Source: Lachnospiraceae bacterium | Lineage (GTDB): Bacteria > Bacillota > Clostridia > Lachnospirales > Lachnospiraceae | Reading direction: 5' to 3' | Assembly: GCA_004552595.1 (NCBI GenBank) | Contig: SFNX01000038.1 | Location: forward strand, 1-28,317 | Length of the DNA stretch: 28,317 nucleotides | Shown here: one piece after another, positions 1-8,650 of the stretch | Numbering within the stretch: position 1 is the first letter of the stretch | Layout of the letters: each line of letters begins with the position of its first letter | Position numbers and translations under genes: made by a program | Notes under the pieces: generated by a model | What the model saw: only the letters and a program-made list of their open reading frames with translations | Told to the model about the DNA's origin: nothing | Database searches by the model: none

Positions 1-1420
1 TTCAAAGGAAGCAGATGAGACGACAAGACTTAAATACCGTTATCTTGATTTAAGAAACCCTTCAGTTAAATCAAAAATCGTATTAAGAAGTAAAATAGTT
101 GCTGAGTTAAGAAAGAGCATGACTGAGCATGATTTCCTTGAAATAACAACACCGATACTTACATGCTCATCTCCTGAGGGTGCAAGAGACTATCTTGTTC
201 CGGCAAGAAACCATCCGGGAAAGTTTTATGCCCTCCCACAGGCTCCTCAGCAGTTTAAGCAGATACTTATGACTTCCGGATTTGACAGATATTTCCAGAT
301 TGCACCGTGCTTCAGAGACGAGGATGCAAGAGCTGACAGATCTCCTGGTGAATTTTACCAGCTTGATATGGAAATGGCATTTGCTACTCAGGAGGATGTA
401 TTCTCAGTAATTGAAGACGTGCTTCCGCCGATATTTGCAAAATACGGTGTTTACAAGAGCGCATCCAAGGCTCCGTTTGCACGTATTTCATACAAAGATG
501 CGATGGAAAAGTACGGATCTGACAAGCCTGACCTAAGAATTGATCTTACTCTTACAGACGTTACAGATGTACTTTCATCATGTGGCTTTGCTCCATTTGA
601 GAATAATACTATTGAAGCAGTTAAGGTTGATGGATTTAATGCGACAAGAAAGGTTATCGATAAGATCTGTGCTGATGTAGAGGTTACTACAGCTAATAAG
701 GCATATTGGTTTAAGGTTGATGAAAACGGCGAGATTGTCGGTGGTATAGCTAAATTCCTTCAGGAAATTAAGGATGAGGTTATTGAAAAGCTTTCGCTTA
801 ATAAAGGAGATTTCGTAGGTCTTTGCGCAGGCAATAAGCTTACTGCACTTAAGACAGCCGGAGTATTAAGAAAGCTCCTTGGTGAAAATTCAGAAAACCA
901 TATGAAGAAGGATTGCTATGAATTCTGTTGGATTGTAGATTTCCCAATGTATGAAATCGGAGAGGAATCAGGCGAGCTTGAATTCTGCCACAACCCATTC
1001 TCAATGCCACAGGGTGGAATGGATGCGTTAAATAATAATGATCCGCTTGAAATACTTGCATACCAGTATGACCTTGTATGTAACGGAGTAGAGCTTTCAT
1101 CAGGCGCAGTAAGAAATCATGACCCTGAGCTTATGGTAAAGGCATTCTCACTTGTAGGACTTGGTGAAGATGCAGTTAAGGCTAAGTTCCCTGCAATGTA
1201 CAATGCTTTCTGCTACGGTGCACCTCCTCATGCAGGAATTGCTCCGGGTGTTGACAGAATGATTATGCTTATTGCAGGTGAGGAAAGCATTAGGGAAATC
1301 ATCCCATTCCCAATGAACAAGACAGCACAGGATATTATGATGGGAGCACCGTCTGAAGTTGATGAAAAGCAGCTTCGCGATGTTCATATTGCAATAAAGA
1401 TTGACGAAGACAATAACTAA
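1..1420 (+). CDS. aspS: Aspartyl-tRNA synthetase, 3' part (5' end outside window)
   Basis: Charges tRNA-Asp (possibly also tRNA-Asn) with aspartate in the cytoplasm. The reading frame is open from base 2, so the gene enters from the left and lacks its N-terminal anticodon-binding domain here. The methionine at 119 is internal, because the preceding in-frame residues (DETTRLKYRYLDLR) are conserved AspRS sequence. Class II motif 2 appears as FRDEDARADRSPGEFYQLD, and motif 3 as GIAPGVDRMIML near the end. The roughly 110-residue stretch between them fits the bacterial GAD insertion. The DARADRSPGEFYQLD form is the variant I recall from some clostridia and alphaproteobacteria rather than the E. 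coli form. The next gene follows after 13 bases, so co-transcription is likely. Confidence 0.96.
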   Translation, partial: SKEADETTRLKYRYLDLRNPSVKSKIVLRSKIVAELRKSMTEHDFLEITTPILTCSSPEGARDYLVPARNHPGKFYALPQAPQQFKQILMTSGFDRYFQIAPCFRDEDARADRSPGEFYQLDMEMAFATQEDVFSVIEDVLPPIFAKYGVYKSASKAPFARISYKDAMEKYGSDKPDLRIDLTLTDVTDVLSSCGFAPFENNTIEAVKVDGFNATRKVIDKICADVEVTTANKAYWFKVDENGEIVGGIAKFLQEIKDEVIEKLSLNKGDFVGLCAGNKLTALKTAGVLRKLLGENSENHMKKDCYEFCWIVDFPMYEIGEESGELEFCHNPFSMPQGGMDALNNNDPLEILAYQYDLVCNGVELSSGAVRNHDPELMVKAFSLVGLGEDAVKAKFPAMYNAFCYGAPPHAGIAPGVDRMIMLIAGEESIREIIPFPMNKTAQDIMMGAPSEVDEKQLRDVHIAIKIDEDNN

Positions 1421-1433
1421 ATCAGGAGTTAAG

Positions 1434-2456
1434 ATGTCAGAAAAAAAGTATTCAAAACCATTTGGTAATCTTAACAGCATGAAGCAGACGTTCTTTAAGG
1501 ATAATGACGGAATGCTTGCCATGGCTGATAACATGGCGGACATTCTATTAAGTCAGCCTGAAAGAACAAACTGTAAAATTTGTGGTGCTAAATTACCTGG
1601 TGTGTTTTTTACAAGCCATAAAATCGGATACAAAAAATGCGATGTATGTGGTCATTTGAATTCTGAATGTATAGATAATGATGAATTTGCATCAAAGGTA
1701 TATGTTGAAGATGACTACTCAAAAAACTACTCAGCAAAAGATAAAGAAAGCTATAGAAAAAGGCTTGAGAGCATCTATACCCCGAAGGCGCAATATTTGC
1801 ATGACTGTCTTACTAAAGACGGAGTAGATGAAATAAATATTCTTGATATCGGTGCGGGATGTGGGTATTTTTCACTTGCTGCTAAAGAATTAGGAATGAA
1901 TGCTAAGGGAATAGAGGTTTCGCCTTCAGAAGTTGAGTATGGCAATAAAATGGCAGGTGAAGACATCCTTACAAGGGTAGGACTTACCGATTCGATTGAT
2001 TATATTAAGAATACTGATTGTAACGTGATTTCTGCAATCGGCGTGTTGGAACATCTTACACATTTAGATGAAAATATTGACGCAATAAAGCAAAACAGTA
2101 ATATACAATATGTATATGCTTCAGTCCCGATGTTTTCATTCAGCTGTGCCTTTGAGGCGGCCAACCAGGAATGCTATAACAGACATATGGGTGGAACACA
2201 TACACACCTTTTCACAAATGAGTCTATAAGATATATGGCTGAAAAAATGGGCTTTTCTGTAGAGTACGAGTGGAGATTCGGTAGTGATATTAACGATTTG
2301 TACAGATTCCTTCGTGTTTCAATTGAGAAAAACGGCAGTGCGGAATTTGCGGACTACTTTGCAGAAAAATTTGTGCCTCTTTTAGACAGGCTTCAGAACG
2401 TACTTGATGAATCTGATTTTTCATCAGAGCTTCATTTTATTCTTAAAAGGAAATAA
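1434..2456 (+). CDS. Class I SAM-dependent methyltransferase with N-terminal zinc-binding motif
   Basis: Predicted cytoplasmic methyltransferase of 340 residues; substrate unknown. Residues 47-72 hold two CxxC pairs (C47/C50 and C69/C72), a probable zinc knuckle. The SAM-binding motif I follows as ILDIGAGCG near residues 136-144, with an acidic residue ending strand 2 (GIEVSP). The zinc-knuckle plus Rossmann order resembles the C-methyltransferase families found with cell-surface polysaccharide genes, but no such genes are nearby. The reading frame extends upstream to 1401, overlapping aspS, but ATG 1434 is preferred because AGGAG at 1424-1428 sits five bases before it. ptb follows after 20 bases, so this gene seems to be part of an aspS-ptb-buk transcript, an unexpected place for it. 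Confidence 0.8.
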   Translation: MSEKKYSKPFGNLNSMKQTFFKDNDGMLAMADNMADILLSQPERTNCKICGAKLPGVFFTSHKIGYKKCDVCGHLNSECIDNDEFASKVYVEDDYSKNYSAKDKESYRKRLESIYTPKAQYLHDCLTKDGVDEINILDIGAGCGYFSLAAKELGMNAKGIEVSPSEVEYGNKMAGEDILTRVGLTDSIDYIKNTDCNVISAIGVLEHLTHLDENIDAIKQNSNIQYVYASVPMFSFSCAFEAANQECYNRHMGGTHTHLFTNESIRYMAEKMGFSVEYEWRFGSDINDLYRFLRVSIEKNGSAEFADYFAEKFVPLLDRLQNVLDESDFSSELHFILKRK

Positions 2457-2476
2457 AAACATAGAGGAGAAAGAAA

Positions 2477-3388
2477 ATGGCAAAAAATTTCAAAGAGTTA
2501 CTTTCAAAAGTATCTGAATGCAGTAAGAAGACACTTGCAGTTGCATGTGCCCAGGACCAGGCAGTGTTAGAGGCTGTTAAAGAAGCAAATGAGCGCGGTA
2601 TTGCTTCATCAATTCTTGTAGGTGATGAAGAAAAGATTCGCGAAATCGCTGCTTCAATCAACATGGATTTATCAGATTTTAAGATTATCAATGTAGTTGA
2701 TACTGTAGAAGCTTCACTTGCTGCCGTTAAGCTTGTTCATGACGGAGAAGCTGATATGTATTTAAAGGGACTTCTTGATACTAAGACATTTTTAAAGAGT
2801 GTTCTTGATAAGGAAGTAGGACTTCGTACCGATAAGACACTTTCACACGTATGTGTATTTGAATGTGAGGGAATTGACAGACTTCTTTTCTTAACAGACG
2901 TTGCTTTCCTTCCATATCCTACGCTTGAAGATAAGGTTGCAATTATTAATAATACTGTTGAAATTGCACACGCATGCGGAATTGAATGCCCAAAGGTTGC
3001 AGGTATGGCAGCAGTAGAAGTAGTAAATCCTAAGATGAAGGAAACAGTAGAAGCATTTGAATTATCCAAGATGCAGGATGAAGGTAAAATCACAGGGTGT
3101 ATCGTTGACGGACCTCTTTCAATGGACTGTGCACTGTATCCACATGCTTGCGAAGAAAAGGGATGTCTTGACCGTAAGGTTCCGGGAAATGCAGATATTC
3201 TTCTCTTCCCTGATATCCAGGCAGGAAACCTTGTATATAAGACGTTTGTTCACTTGGTACCTTCTAAGAACGGTAACATCCTTACAGGAACAAAGGCTCC
3301 TGTTATACTTACAAGCCGTGCAGATTCATGTGAAGTAAAGGTTAATTCAATTGCACTTGCTGCAGTTGTAGCCGAGAAATTAAAATAA
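2477..3388 (+). CDS. ptb: Phosphate butyryltransferase
   Basis: Converts butyryl-CoA and phosphate to butyryl phosphate, the first of two steps that make butyrate with ATP gain. The 303-residue length is usual for Ptb, and the whole protein reads as the phosphate acetyl/butyryl transferase fold (for example the N-terminal LAVACAQDQAVLEAV and the C-terminal LTSRADSCEVKVNSIALA). A phosphate acetyltransferase is the main alternative, but the adjoining butyrate kinase favours Ptb. The ATG is preceded by GGAGAAAG. The intergenic gap to buk is 34 bases with no hairpin, so the pair is probably one operon. Ptb-Buk is the less common butyrate exit route among gut Lachnospiraceae, many of which use butyryl-CoA:acetate CoA-transferase instead. 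Confidence 0.94.
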   Translation: MAKNFKELLSKVSECSKKTLAVACAQDQAVLEAVKEANERGIASSILVGDEEKIREIAASINMDLSDFKIINVVDTVEASLAAVKLVHDGEADMYLKGLLDTKTFLKSVLDKEVGLRTDKTLSHVCVFECEGIDRLLFLTDVAFLPYPTLEDKVAIINNTVEIAHACGIECPKVAGMAAVEVVNPKMKETVEAFELSKMQDEGKITGCIVDGPLSMDCALYPHACEEKGCLDRKVPGNADILLFPDIQAGNLVYKTFVHLVPSKNGNILTGTKAPVILTSRADSCEVKVNSIALAAVVAEKLK

Positions 3389-3422
3389 CCGTAATAAATT
3401 CATTAGAAAGGAAACACACATT

Positions 3423-4490
3423 ATGTCAGTTAAGAGCTTAATTATCAACCCGGGTTCAACAAGTACAAAAATTGGTGTCTTTGAAGATGAAACTCTTTTA
3501 TTTGAAGAGACACTTCGCCATTCAACAGAAGAAATTTCAAAGTATGCAACAATTTTTGATCAGAAAGATTTCAGAAAGAATATTATTATCGACCTTCTTA
3601 AATCAAAAGAATTTGATGTTAAAAGCTTAGGAATGGTTGTAGGAAGAGGCGGAATGCTTAAGCCGATTCCGGGTGGAACATATGCATGTACAGATGCACT
3701 TGTAAAAGACTTAGAGGTAGGAGTTTCAGGACAGCACGCTTCTAACCTTGGTGGTATTTTAGCAAGGGAAATTGCTGATGAGATAGGTGTTCCTTCATTC
3801 ATCGTAGATCCTGTAGTAGTTGATGAGCTCATGCCAATTGCAAGATACTCAGGTGTTCCTGAGCTTCCAAGAGTAAGTATTTTCCATGCTCTTAACCAGA
3901 AGGCAGTAGCAAAGAGATATGCCAAGGAAACAGGAAAGAAATACGAGGACTTAAATCTTATTGTAGTTCATATGGGTGGCGGTGTTTCAGTCGGACCTCA
4001 TAAGAACGGAAAGGTTATCGATATATTCAATGCTCTTGACGGAGACGGAGCTTTTTCACCGGAGAGATCCGGTGCGGTTCCTGTAGGCGCTCTTGTTAAG
4101 ATGTGCTTCTCAGGTGAGTATACTCAGGCAGAGGTTTACAAGAAACTTGTCGGAAACGGTGGTTTCAATGCTTATGTCGGAACAAATGACATGAGAGATG
4201 TTGAGAAGATGGTTAATGAAGGAAATGAGAAGGCAGCAGAAGTAAGAGATGCATTTATCCTTCAGATGTCTAAGAATATAGGTGCCATGGCAACAGTTCT
4301 TGAAGGAAAAGTTGACCAGATTATCGTTACAGGCGGAATTGCATATGACAAGTATGTAGTTGCAAAACTTAAAGAACGTTGCGAGTGGATTGCTCCGTTT
4401 ACTGTTTACCCTGGTGAAGATGAGCTTTTGGCATTAGTTCAGGGCGGACTCAGAGTACTTAATGGCGAAGAGGAAGCTAAGAACTATTAA
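3423..4490 (+). CDS. buk: Butyrate kinase
   Basis: Transfers the phosphoryl group of butyryl phosphate to ADP, giving butyrate and ATP. It is an ASKHA-fold acetokinase-family enzyme of 355 residues, the usual Buk length. The N-terminal phosphate-binding loop reads NPGSTSTKIGVFEDE, the central glycine-rich loop VVHMGGGVSVGPHKNG, and the conserved DGDGAFSPERSG follows. A late VTGGIAYD supplies the adenosine motif. AGAAAGGAAAC precedes the ATG. No hairpin follows the stop directly; the first strong intrinsic terminator downstream is at 4565-4613, inside the start of the next reading frame, and is the probable end of the butyrate transcript. Confidence 0.95.
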   Translation: MSVKSLIINPGSTSTKIGVFEDETLLFEETLRHSTEEISKYATIFDQKDFRKNIIIDLLKSKEFDVKSLGMVVGRGGMLKPIPGGTYACTDALVKDLEVGVSGQHASNLGGILAREIADEIGVPSFIVDPVVVDELMPIARYSGVPELPRVSIFHALNQKAVAKRYAKETGKKYEDLNLIVVHMGGGVSVGPHKNGKVIDIFNALDGDGAFSPERSGAVPVGALVKMCFSGEYTQAEVYKKLVGNGGFNAYVGTNDMRDVEKMVNEGNEKAAEVRDAFILQMSKNIGAMATVLEGKVDQIIVTGGIAYDKYVVAKLKERCEWIAPFTVYPGEDELLALVQGGLRVLNGEEEAKNY

Positions 4491-4525
4491 GAACTCATTA
4501 ATTTGCCGATTTGAAAGATTATTTT

Positions 4526-5572
4526 ATGAAAGACACAAATCAGACAAATGATAATAACATAAAGAACAGTGATGCAAGGGGCAAAAGTCCCCTTGTTATC
4601 ACTGTTTTTATTTCTATCACGGTAATGCTTATTACGACAGTAATAAGCTCTCTTTTTTATGTAAATACGACAAAGAAAATAACAGATGAGAGTAATCAGT
4701 CGGGAAATGTTTCATATGAACAGTATTATTCATTGATTTGTGAAAACAATGAATTTAACAGACAGATTTATGAATATGCGAAGGCAAAAGGAGATGAGCT
4801 GAATATTTGTGTTGACATGCTTTCGATGCGTACAAGCTATGAATATTCTGTTGAGGAACTTTTTGAAATAGCGCTTGAGTCAAAGGTTGACGGAATTATT
4901 GTTGAGTCAAAGGACGCCCAGAATATGAAGGTCCTTATTGATAAGGCCTGTTCAAACGGAATTGATGTAGTAACTCTTCTTTGTGACAGCCCCGATTCAA
5001 TGAGAAGAAGTTCAGTTCAGGTCAGTGCATACAACTTAGGAAAGACGTATGGTCAGCAGGTTGTATCAAAAGAAATGAAGGGCAATGAGAAAATTCTGGT
5101 AATCAATGATTCTTCAAATTCAGATACTAGTCAGAACCTTATTTTTACCGGTATTCAGGATACGGTATTAAGTTCCCTTGGTACAACGGAAAATACAATT
5201 TCTATCACGCAGTATTCATTTGACGGAAGCGATACTTTTGCAATGGAAGAAGACATAAGGTCGATTTTCTTAAGCGAAGATACTATCCCCGACGTTATTA
5301 TATGTCCTGATGACCAGGCTACTGAGGTAGTTTATCAGGCACTTGTAGACTATAACAAAGTAGGAACGGTAAGGCTTATCGGCTATCACAATTCAAAGAC
5401 AATTATTGACGGAATACGTAAGGGTGTTATTGAAGCATCAATAGTAGTAGATGTAAAGGGACTCGGTGAATATGCAGTAGAAGCACTTTCCGAGTACAAG
5501 GCAACAGGATTTGCGAGCGAATATTACAGTGTAGACGCAGAGCTTATTGATATTTATTCACTAAAGAAATGA
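4526..5572 (+). CDS. Membrane-anchored periplasmic-binding-like sugar sensor protein
   Basis: A 348-residue protein with a short polar N-terminus, one transmembrane helix at about residues 22-46, and an extracellular type I periplasmic binding domain (pattern LESKVDGIIVES, then VIICPDDQATEV near residue 250). It lacks a lipobox, so it stays anchored by the helix. Its stop overlaps the kinase start (ATGA at 5569-5572). A binding protein fused by operon to a LytS/YesM kinase matches the known XylFII-LytS arrangement in Clostridium, in which the binding protein presents the sugar to the kinase rather than to a transporter. The ligand cannot be read from the sequence. TTG 4511 is an alternative start; ATG 4526 has a weak GAAAG upstream. 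A terminator hairpin overlaps codons 14 to 30. Confidence 0.78.
   Translation: MKDTNQTNDNNIKNSDARGKSPLVITVFISITVMLITTVISSLFYVNTTKKITDESNQSGNVSYEQYYSLICENNEFNRQIYEYAKAKGDELNICVDMLSMRTSYEYSVEELFEIALESKVDGIIVESKDAQNMKVLIDKACSNGIDVVTLLCDSPDSMRRSSVQVSAYNLGKTYGQQVVSKEMKGNEKILVINDSSNSDTSQNLIFTGIQDTVLSSLGTTENTISITQYSFDGSDTFAMEEDIRSIFLSEDTIPDVIICPDDQATEVVYQALVDYNKVGTVRLIGYHNSKTIIDGIRKGVIEASIVVDVKGLGEYAVEALSEYKATGFASEYYSVDAELIDIYSLKK
4565..4613 (+). terminator. Strong intrinsic terminator, inside the next coding region
   Basis: An arm AACAGTGAT-GC-AAGGGG at 4565-4581 pairs with CCCCTT-GT-T-ATCACTGTT at 4589-4606 around a seven-base loop. That gives about 17 base pairs including one G-U pair, with a single bulged T. 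A run of Ts broken by one A follows (4605-4613). It is the natural end for the ptb-buk transcript, 75 bases after the buk stop, yet it sits within codons 14-30 of the sensor gene that starts at 4526. Confidence 0.85.
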
Positions 5573-7065
5573 TAAAAAGAATTAAAAATATCGTTAACAG
5601 GTACAATAATTCTATACAGATAAAGCTTATGGTGGCGTTTTTGTTAACGACTCTTCTTATCATGTTCATGAATGTACTTATGTATGTAAATACCAACCGT
5701 ATGCTTGAGTCACTTGATGAAGTATATACAGAGAATATTAATCTTAACGAAATATCAGATACACTTGATAATATTAATATCTCGCTCACAGACTATCTTA
5801 ATACACGTTCATCTTCATCAATGGAGAACTACTATAAATATGTTCAGGATTATACGCATTTAACTGAATCTCTTCATGGAGATATATCATCGAACGAGCT
5901 TTTATTAATGGAACGTGATATAAAAAAAATGTCTGAAAGCTATGTTGAGCTCACAAATTATGCACTTGATGGAAAGCGTGGAGGAAACATTGAAAAGTAT
6001 AAAGTAAGATATCAGGAGTCATGTACGGTATATAAGTATCTTAAGTCAATGATAATTGAGCTTAATAATGAACGATTCAGAAGAAATGCTTTGATTTACC
6101 AGGAACAATCGTCAAATATAAGGGCACTGGAACTTATGAATATAATCAGTATTTTTATTATCGGTGTTATGAATGTCATTACGATTGTGATTTTGACAAA
6201 TTCTATAACAAAGCCATTGATTAGACTTGCCGTTGCAGCCGGAATTGTATCAGAAGGAAACTTAAATATTGATACTGTCCCGATTGAATCAGAAGATGAA
6301 ATCGGTGTCGTTACAAAAGCCTTTAACCAGATGGTTGAGAATATCAGGCGATACATCGAAAGACTAAGGGAAAACATGGATACTGAACGTAAGCATAAGG
6401 AGAAGGAACTTCTTATGGAGTCTCACTTAAAGGATGCAAAGCTTAAATATCTACAGGCTCAGATTAATCCGCATTTTCTCTTCAATACTTTAAATGCAGG
6501 TGCTCAGCTTGCGATGATGGAAGGTGCTGACAGGACATATACATATGTACAGCGTGTTGCAGACTTTTTCAGATATAACATAAAAAAGGATCAAGACGAA
6601 GTTACTCTGGCGGAAGAAATATCGCTTGTTGATACATATATTTACATTCTGAATGTGCGTTTTGCAGGAGATATACATTTTACTAAGGAGATAGACGAAT
6701 CATTACTTAATGTGAAGCTTCCGGGAATGACTTTGCAGCCTATTGTTGAGAACTCGGTCAATTACGGTATCAGAAATATTGACTGGCAAGGTGAAATAAA
6801 ATTAAAAGTGTACAGGCAGGATGACACAGTCTGCATAAGCATTAAAGATAACGGTATCGGAATTTCAAAGGAAAAGCTCGAAAAGATACTATCAGGCAAA
6901 TATCATGCAGATGAAGGACTTACCGATTCAAACGGAGTAGGACTTGATAACGTAATCAACAGACTAAATCTTTACTTCGGTGAAAATGATGTAATCGATA
7001 TTATTTCCGAAGGGGAAAATAAAGGCACGGAGACGATAATTTATGTACAAAATACTGTTAGCTGA
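5569..7065 (+). CDS. LytS/YesM-family sensor histidine kinase
   Basis: Membrane kinase of 498 residues, probably sensing sugar together with the neighbouring binding proteins and phosphorylating the response regulator encoded next. Order: transmembrane helix about 17-40, extracellular sensor region about 41-185, second helix about 188-210, HAMP linker (NSITKPLIRLAVAAGIVSEG) about 211-262, then the His_kinase/HATPase module. The phospho-acceptor is H302 in QAQINPHFLFNTLN. The N box is LQPIVENSVNYGI and the glycine loops are DNGIGISKEKL and GVGLDNVINRL. The start overlaps the previous stop by four bases and the end overlaps the regulator by 23, so translation is coupled. The extracellular part is mostly helical and small, consistent with sensing through a partner protein. 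Confidence 0.93.
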   Translation: MIKRIKNIVNRYNNSIQIKLMVAFLLTTLLIMFMNVLMYVNTNRMLESLDEVYTENINLNEISDTLDNINISLTDYLNTRSSSSMENYYKYVQDYTHLTESLHGDISSNELLLMERDIKKMSESYVELTNYALDGKRGGNIEKYKVRYQESCTVYKYLKSMIIELNNERFRRNALIYQEQSSNIRALELMNIISIFIIGVMNVITIVILTNSITKPLIRLAVAAGIVSEGNLNIDTVPIESEDEIGVVTKAFNQMVENIRRYIERLRENMDTERKHKEKELLMESHLKDAKLKYLQAQINPHFLFNTLNAGAQLAMMEGADRTYTYVQRVADFFRYNIKKDQDEVTLAEEISLVDTYIYILNVRFAGDIHFTKEIDESLLNVKLPGMTLQPIVENSVNYGIRNIDWQGEIKLKVYRQDDTVCISIKDNGIGISKEKLEKILSGKYHADEGLTDSNGVGLDNVINRLNLYFGENDVIDIISEGENKGTETIIYVQNTVS

Positions 7066-8644
7066 TGATGAAGGAATAGTAATTGAATCACTGAAAATCC
7101 TTATTGAAAAGGAACTTGGCTCAAACTGTGAAATACGATATGCAAAGACAGGAAGAAGCGTTATTGAGCTTGCAGAAACTTTCAGACCGGATATTGCATT
7201 TATGGATATCCAGATGCCCGGTATCAACGGTATCGAGGCAATGAAGGAAATAAGAAAGGCTAATTCGAGCATAATTTTTATCGTAATGACAGCCTATGAT
7301 AAATTCGATTATGCAAGGGAGGCAATAAATCTTAAGGTGCTTGATTACCTTAATAAGCCTGCAGACAAAGAAAAGATATTGGACGTTTTGAATCGTGCCA
7401 TAAGCATAATTGATGAAGAGAGGAGAAAGCGAAGCGAGGATCTTCTTATAAGGGAAAAGATGGAAACGGTCGTTCCGATTATTCAGAATGGACTTATTTC
7501 GAACTTTCTATTGAGAGAACACTTCGATGAAGATATAAGCAACTACAAATCGCTCCTTGAAATCGAAGACAGTTACGGATATATGGTTGTAATAATTGCG
7601 GGAAGAGAGCAGGTTGGAAACCACATGACAGGCGCAGTTGCGGCAGGTATCACAATTCAGACGATATATCAGGAAATAAGACCTATTATCGAAAGCTATA
7701 TCCCCGGTATTATCGGATTTGTTATGGCTAATAAGATTCCTGTACTGATTACAAGACCTACAGCCGGTTTTGAATATGAAGAGCGAATAGAGATGATTGA
7801 AAAAGCAAGGGCTCTTGTCAGAAAATTATCTGAAAGGTTTGATATTAACTTTCGTATAGGAATTGGCTCCGTAAGAAGGCTTGAGGATATGTCCGAATCA
7901 TATAATGAGGCACTTTCCGTGCTCATAGAAACAACCGGAAGAGTCGGGCATATTGATGATATCCCAATAGGCTGTAAATACGAAGAAGATTATCCTATTG
8001 AAGTCGAAAAAAGATTATTTGACTGTATTGAGAAAGGAAGAATTACAGAATCACTAGCGGTTGCAAATGAGTTTTTTGACTGGATGGAGGAAAGCCAGCA
8101 GGAGCATATGGATGATGTTAAACTTAAGGTGCTCGAGTTTGCGCTTCGTGCAGAGTCATCAGCATATATTAATGCCAATAATATGTATCATTTCAGGTCA
8201 AGGACTTCATATATGTCAGACATTATGGCTATGAACAACTTTGCCTCGTTAAGAACATGGTTTATCGAAAAAATTAACGAATCAGTTCTTGCGATTGCCA
8301 AAAAGGCAGAGAACAGGTCAGAGTCCATTGTTGAGCGTGCCAAGAAATATATTGATGAAAATTTCCGGAAGGATATTTCTCTTGAGGATGTGTCTCAAAG
8401 GGTAGATATAAGTTCATATTATTTTTCTAAAATATTTAAAGAAGAAACAGGAGTAAACTTTATTGAATATCTGACAGGACTTAGAATGGAAGAAGCAAAA
8501 AGACTTCTTGAAGATACTGATTTATCCATTAAGGAAGTGTGTTCGGAGGTAGGATATTCAGATCCGAATTATTTCTCACGAAACTTCAAAAAATATGAGG
8601 GTACTACGCCAACAGAAGCAAGGGAAAAGAAGAGAGGACAGTAA
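7043..8644 (+). CDS. YesN-family response regulator (receiver plus AraC-type DNA-binding domain)
   Basis: Transcription regulator of 533 residues. The receiver domain occupies about residues 1-120, with the acidic pair D8/D9, phospho-acceptor D55 in FMDIQMPG and the conserved lysine K105 in YLNKPAD. A middle region of about 300 residues is like that of other long YesN proteins. Two helix-turn-helix motifs of AraC type fill the last 100 residues (ISLEDVSQRVDISSYYFSKI and SIKEVCSEVGYSDPNYFSRN). GGAG at 7029-7032 precedes the ATG. It most likely activates the sugar importer that starts at 9896; that target is inferred from position, since no binding site is known. Confidence 0.94.
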   Translation: MYKILLADDEGIVIESLKILIEKELGSNCEIRYAKTGRSVIELAETFRPDIAFMDIQMPGINGIEAMKEIRKANSSIIFIVMTAYDKFDYAREAINLKVLDYLNKPADKEKILDVLNRAISIIDEERRKRSEDLLIREKMETVVPIIQNGLISNFLLREHFDEDISNYKSLLEIEDSYGYMVVIIAGREQVGNHMTGAVAAGITIQTIYQEIRPIIESYIPGIIGFVMANKIPVLITRPTAGFEYEERIEMIEKARALVRKLSERFDINFRIGIGSVRRLEDMSESYNEALSVLIETTGRVGHIDDIPIGCKYEEDYPIEVEKRLFDCIEKGRITESLAVANEFFDWMEESQQEHMDDVKLKVLEFALRAESSAYINANNMYHFRSRTSYMSDIMAMNNFASLRTWFIEKINESVLAIAKKAENRSESIVERAKKYIDENFRKDISLEDVSQRVDISSYYFSKIFKEETGVNFIEYLTGLRMEEAKRLLEDTDLSIKEVCSEVGYSDPNYFSRNFKKYEGTTPTEAREKKRGQ

Positions 8645-8650
8645 AGATTT

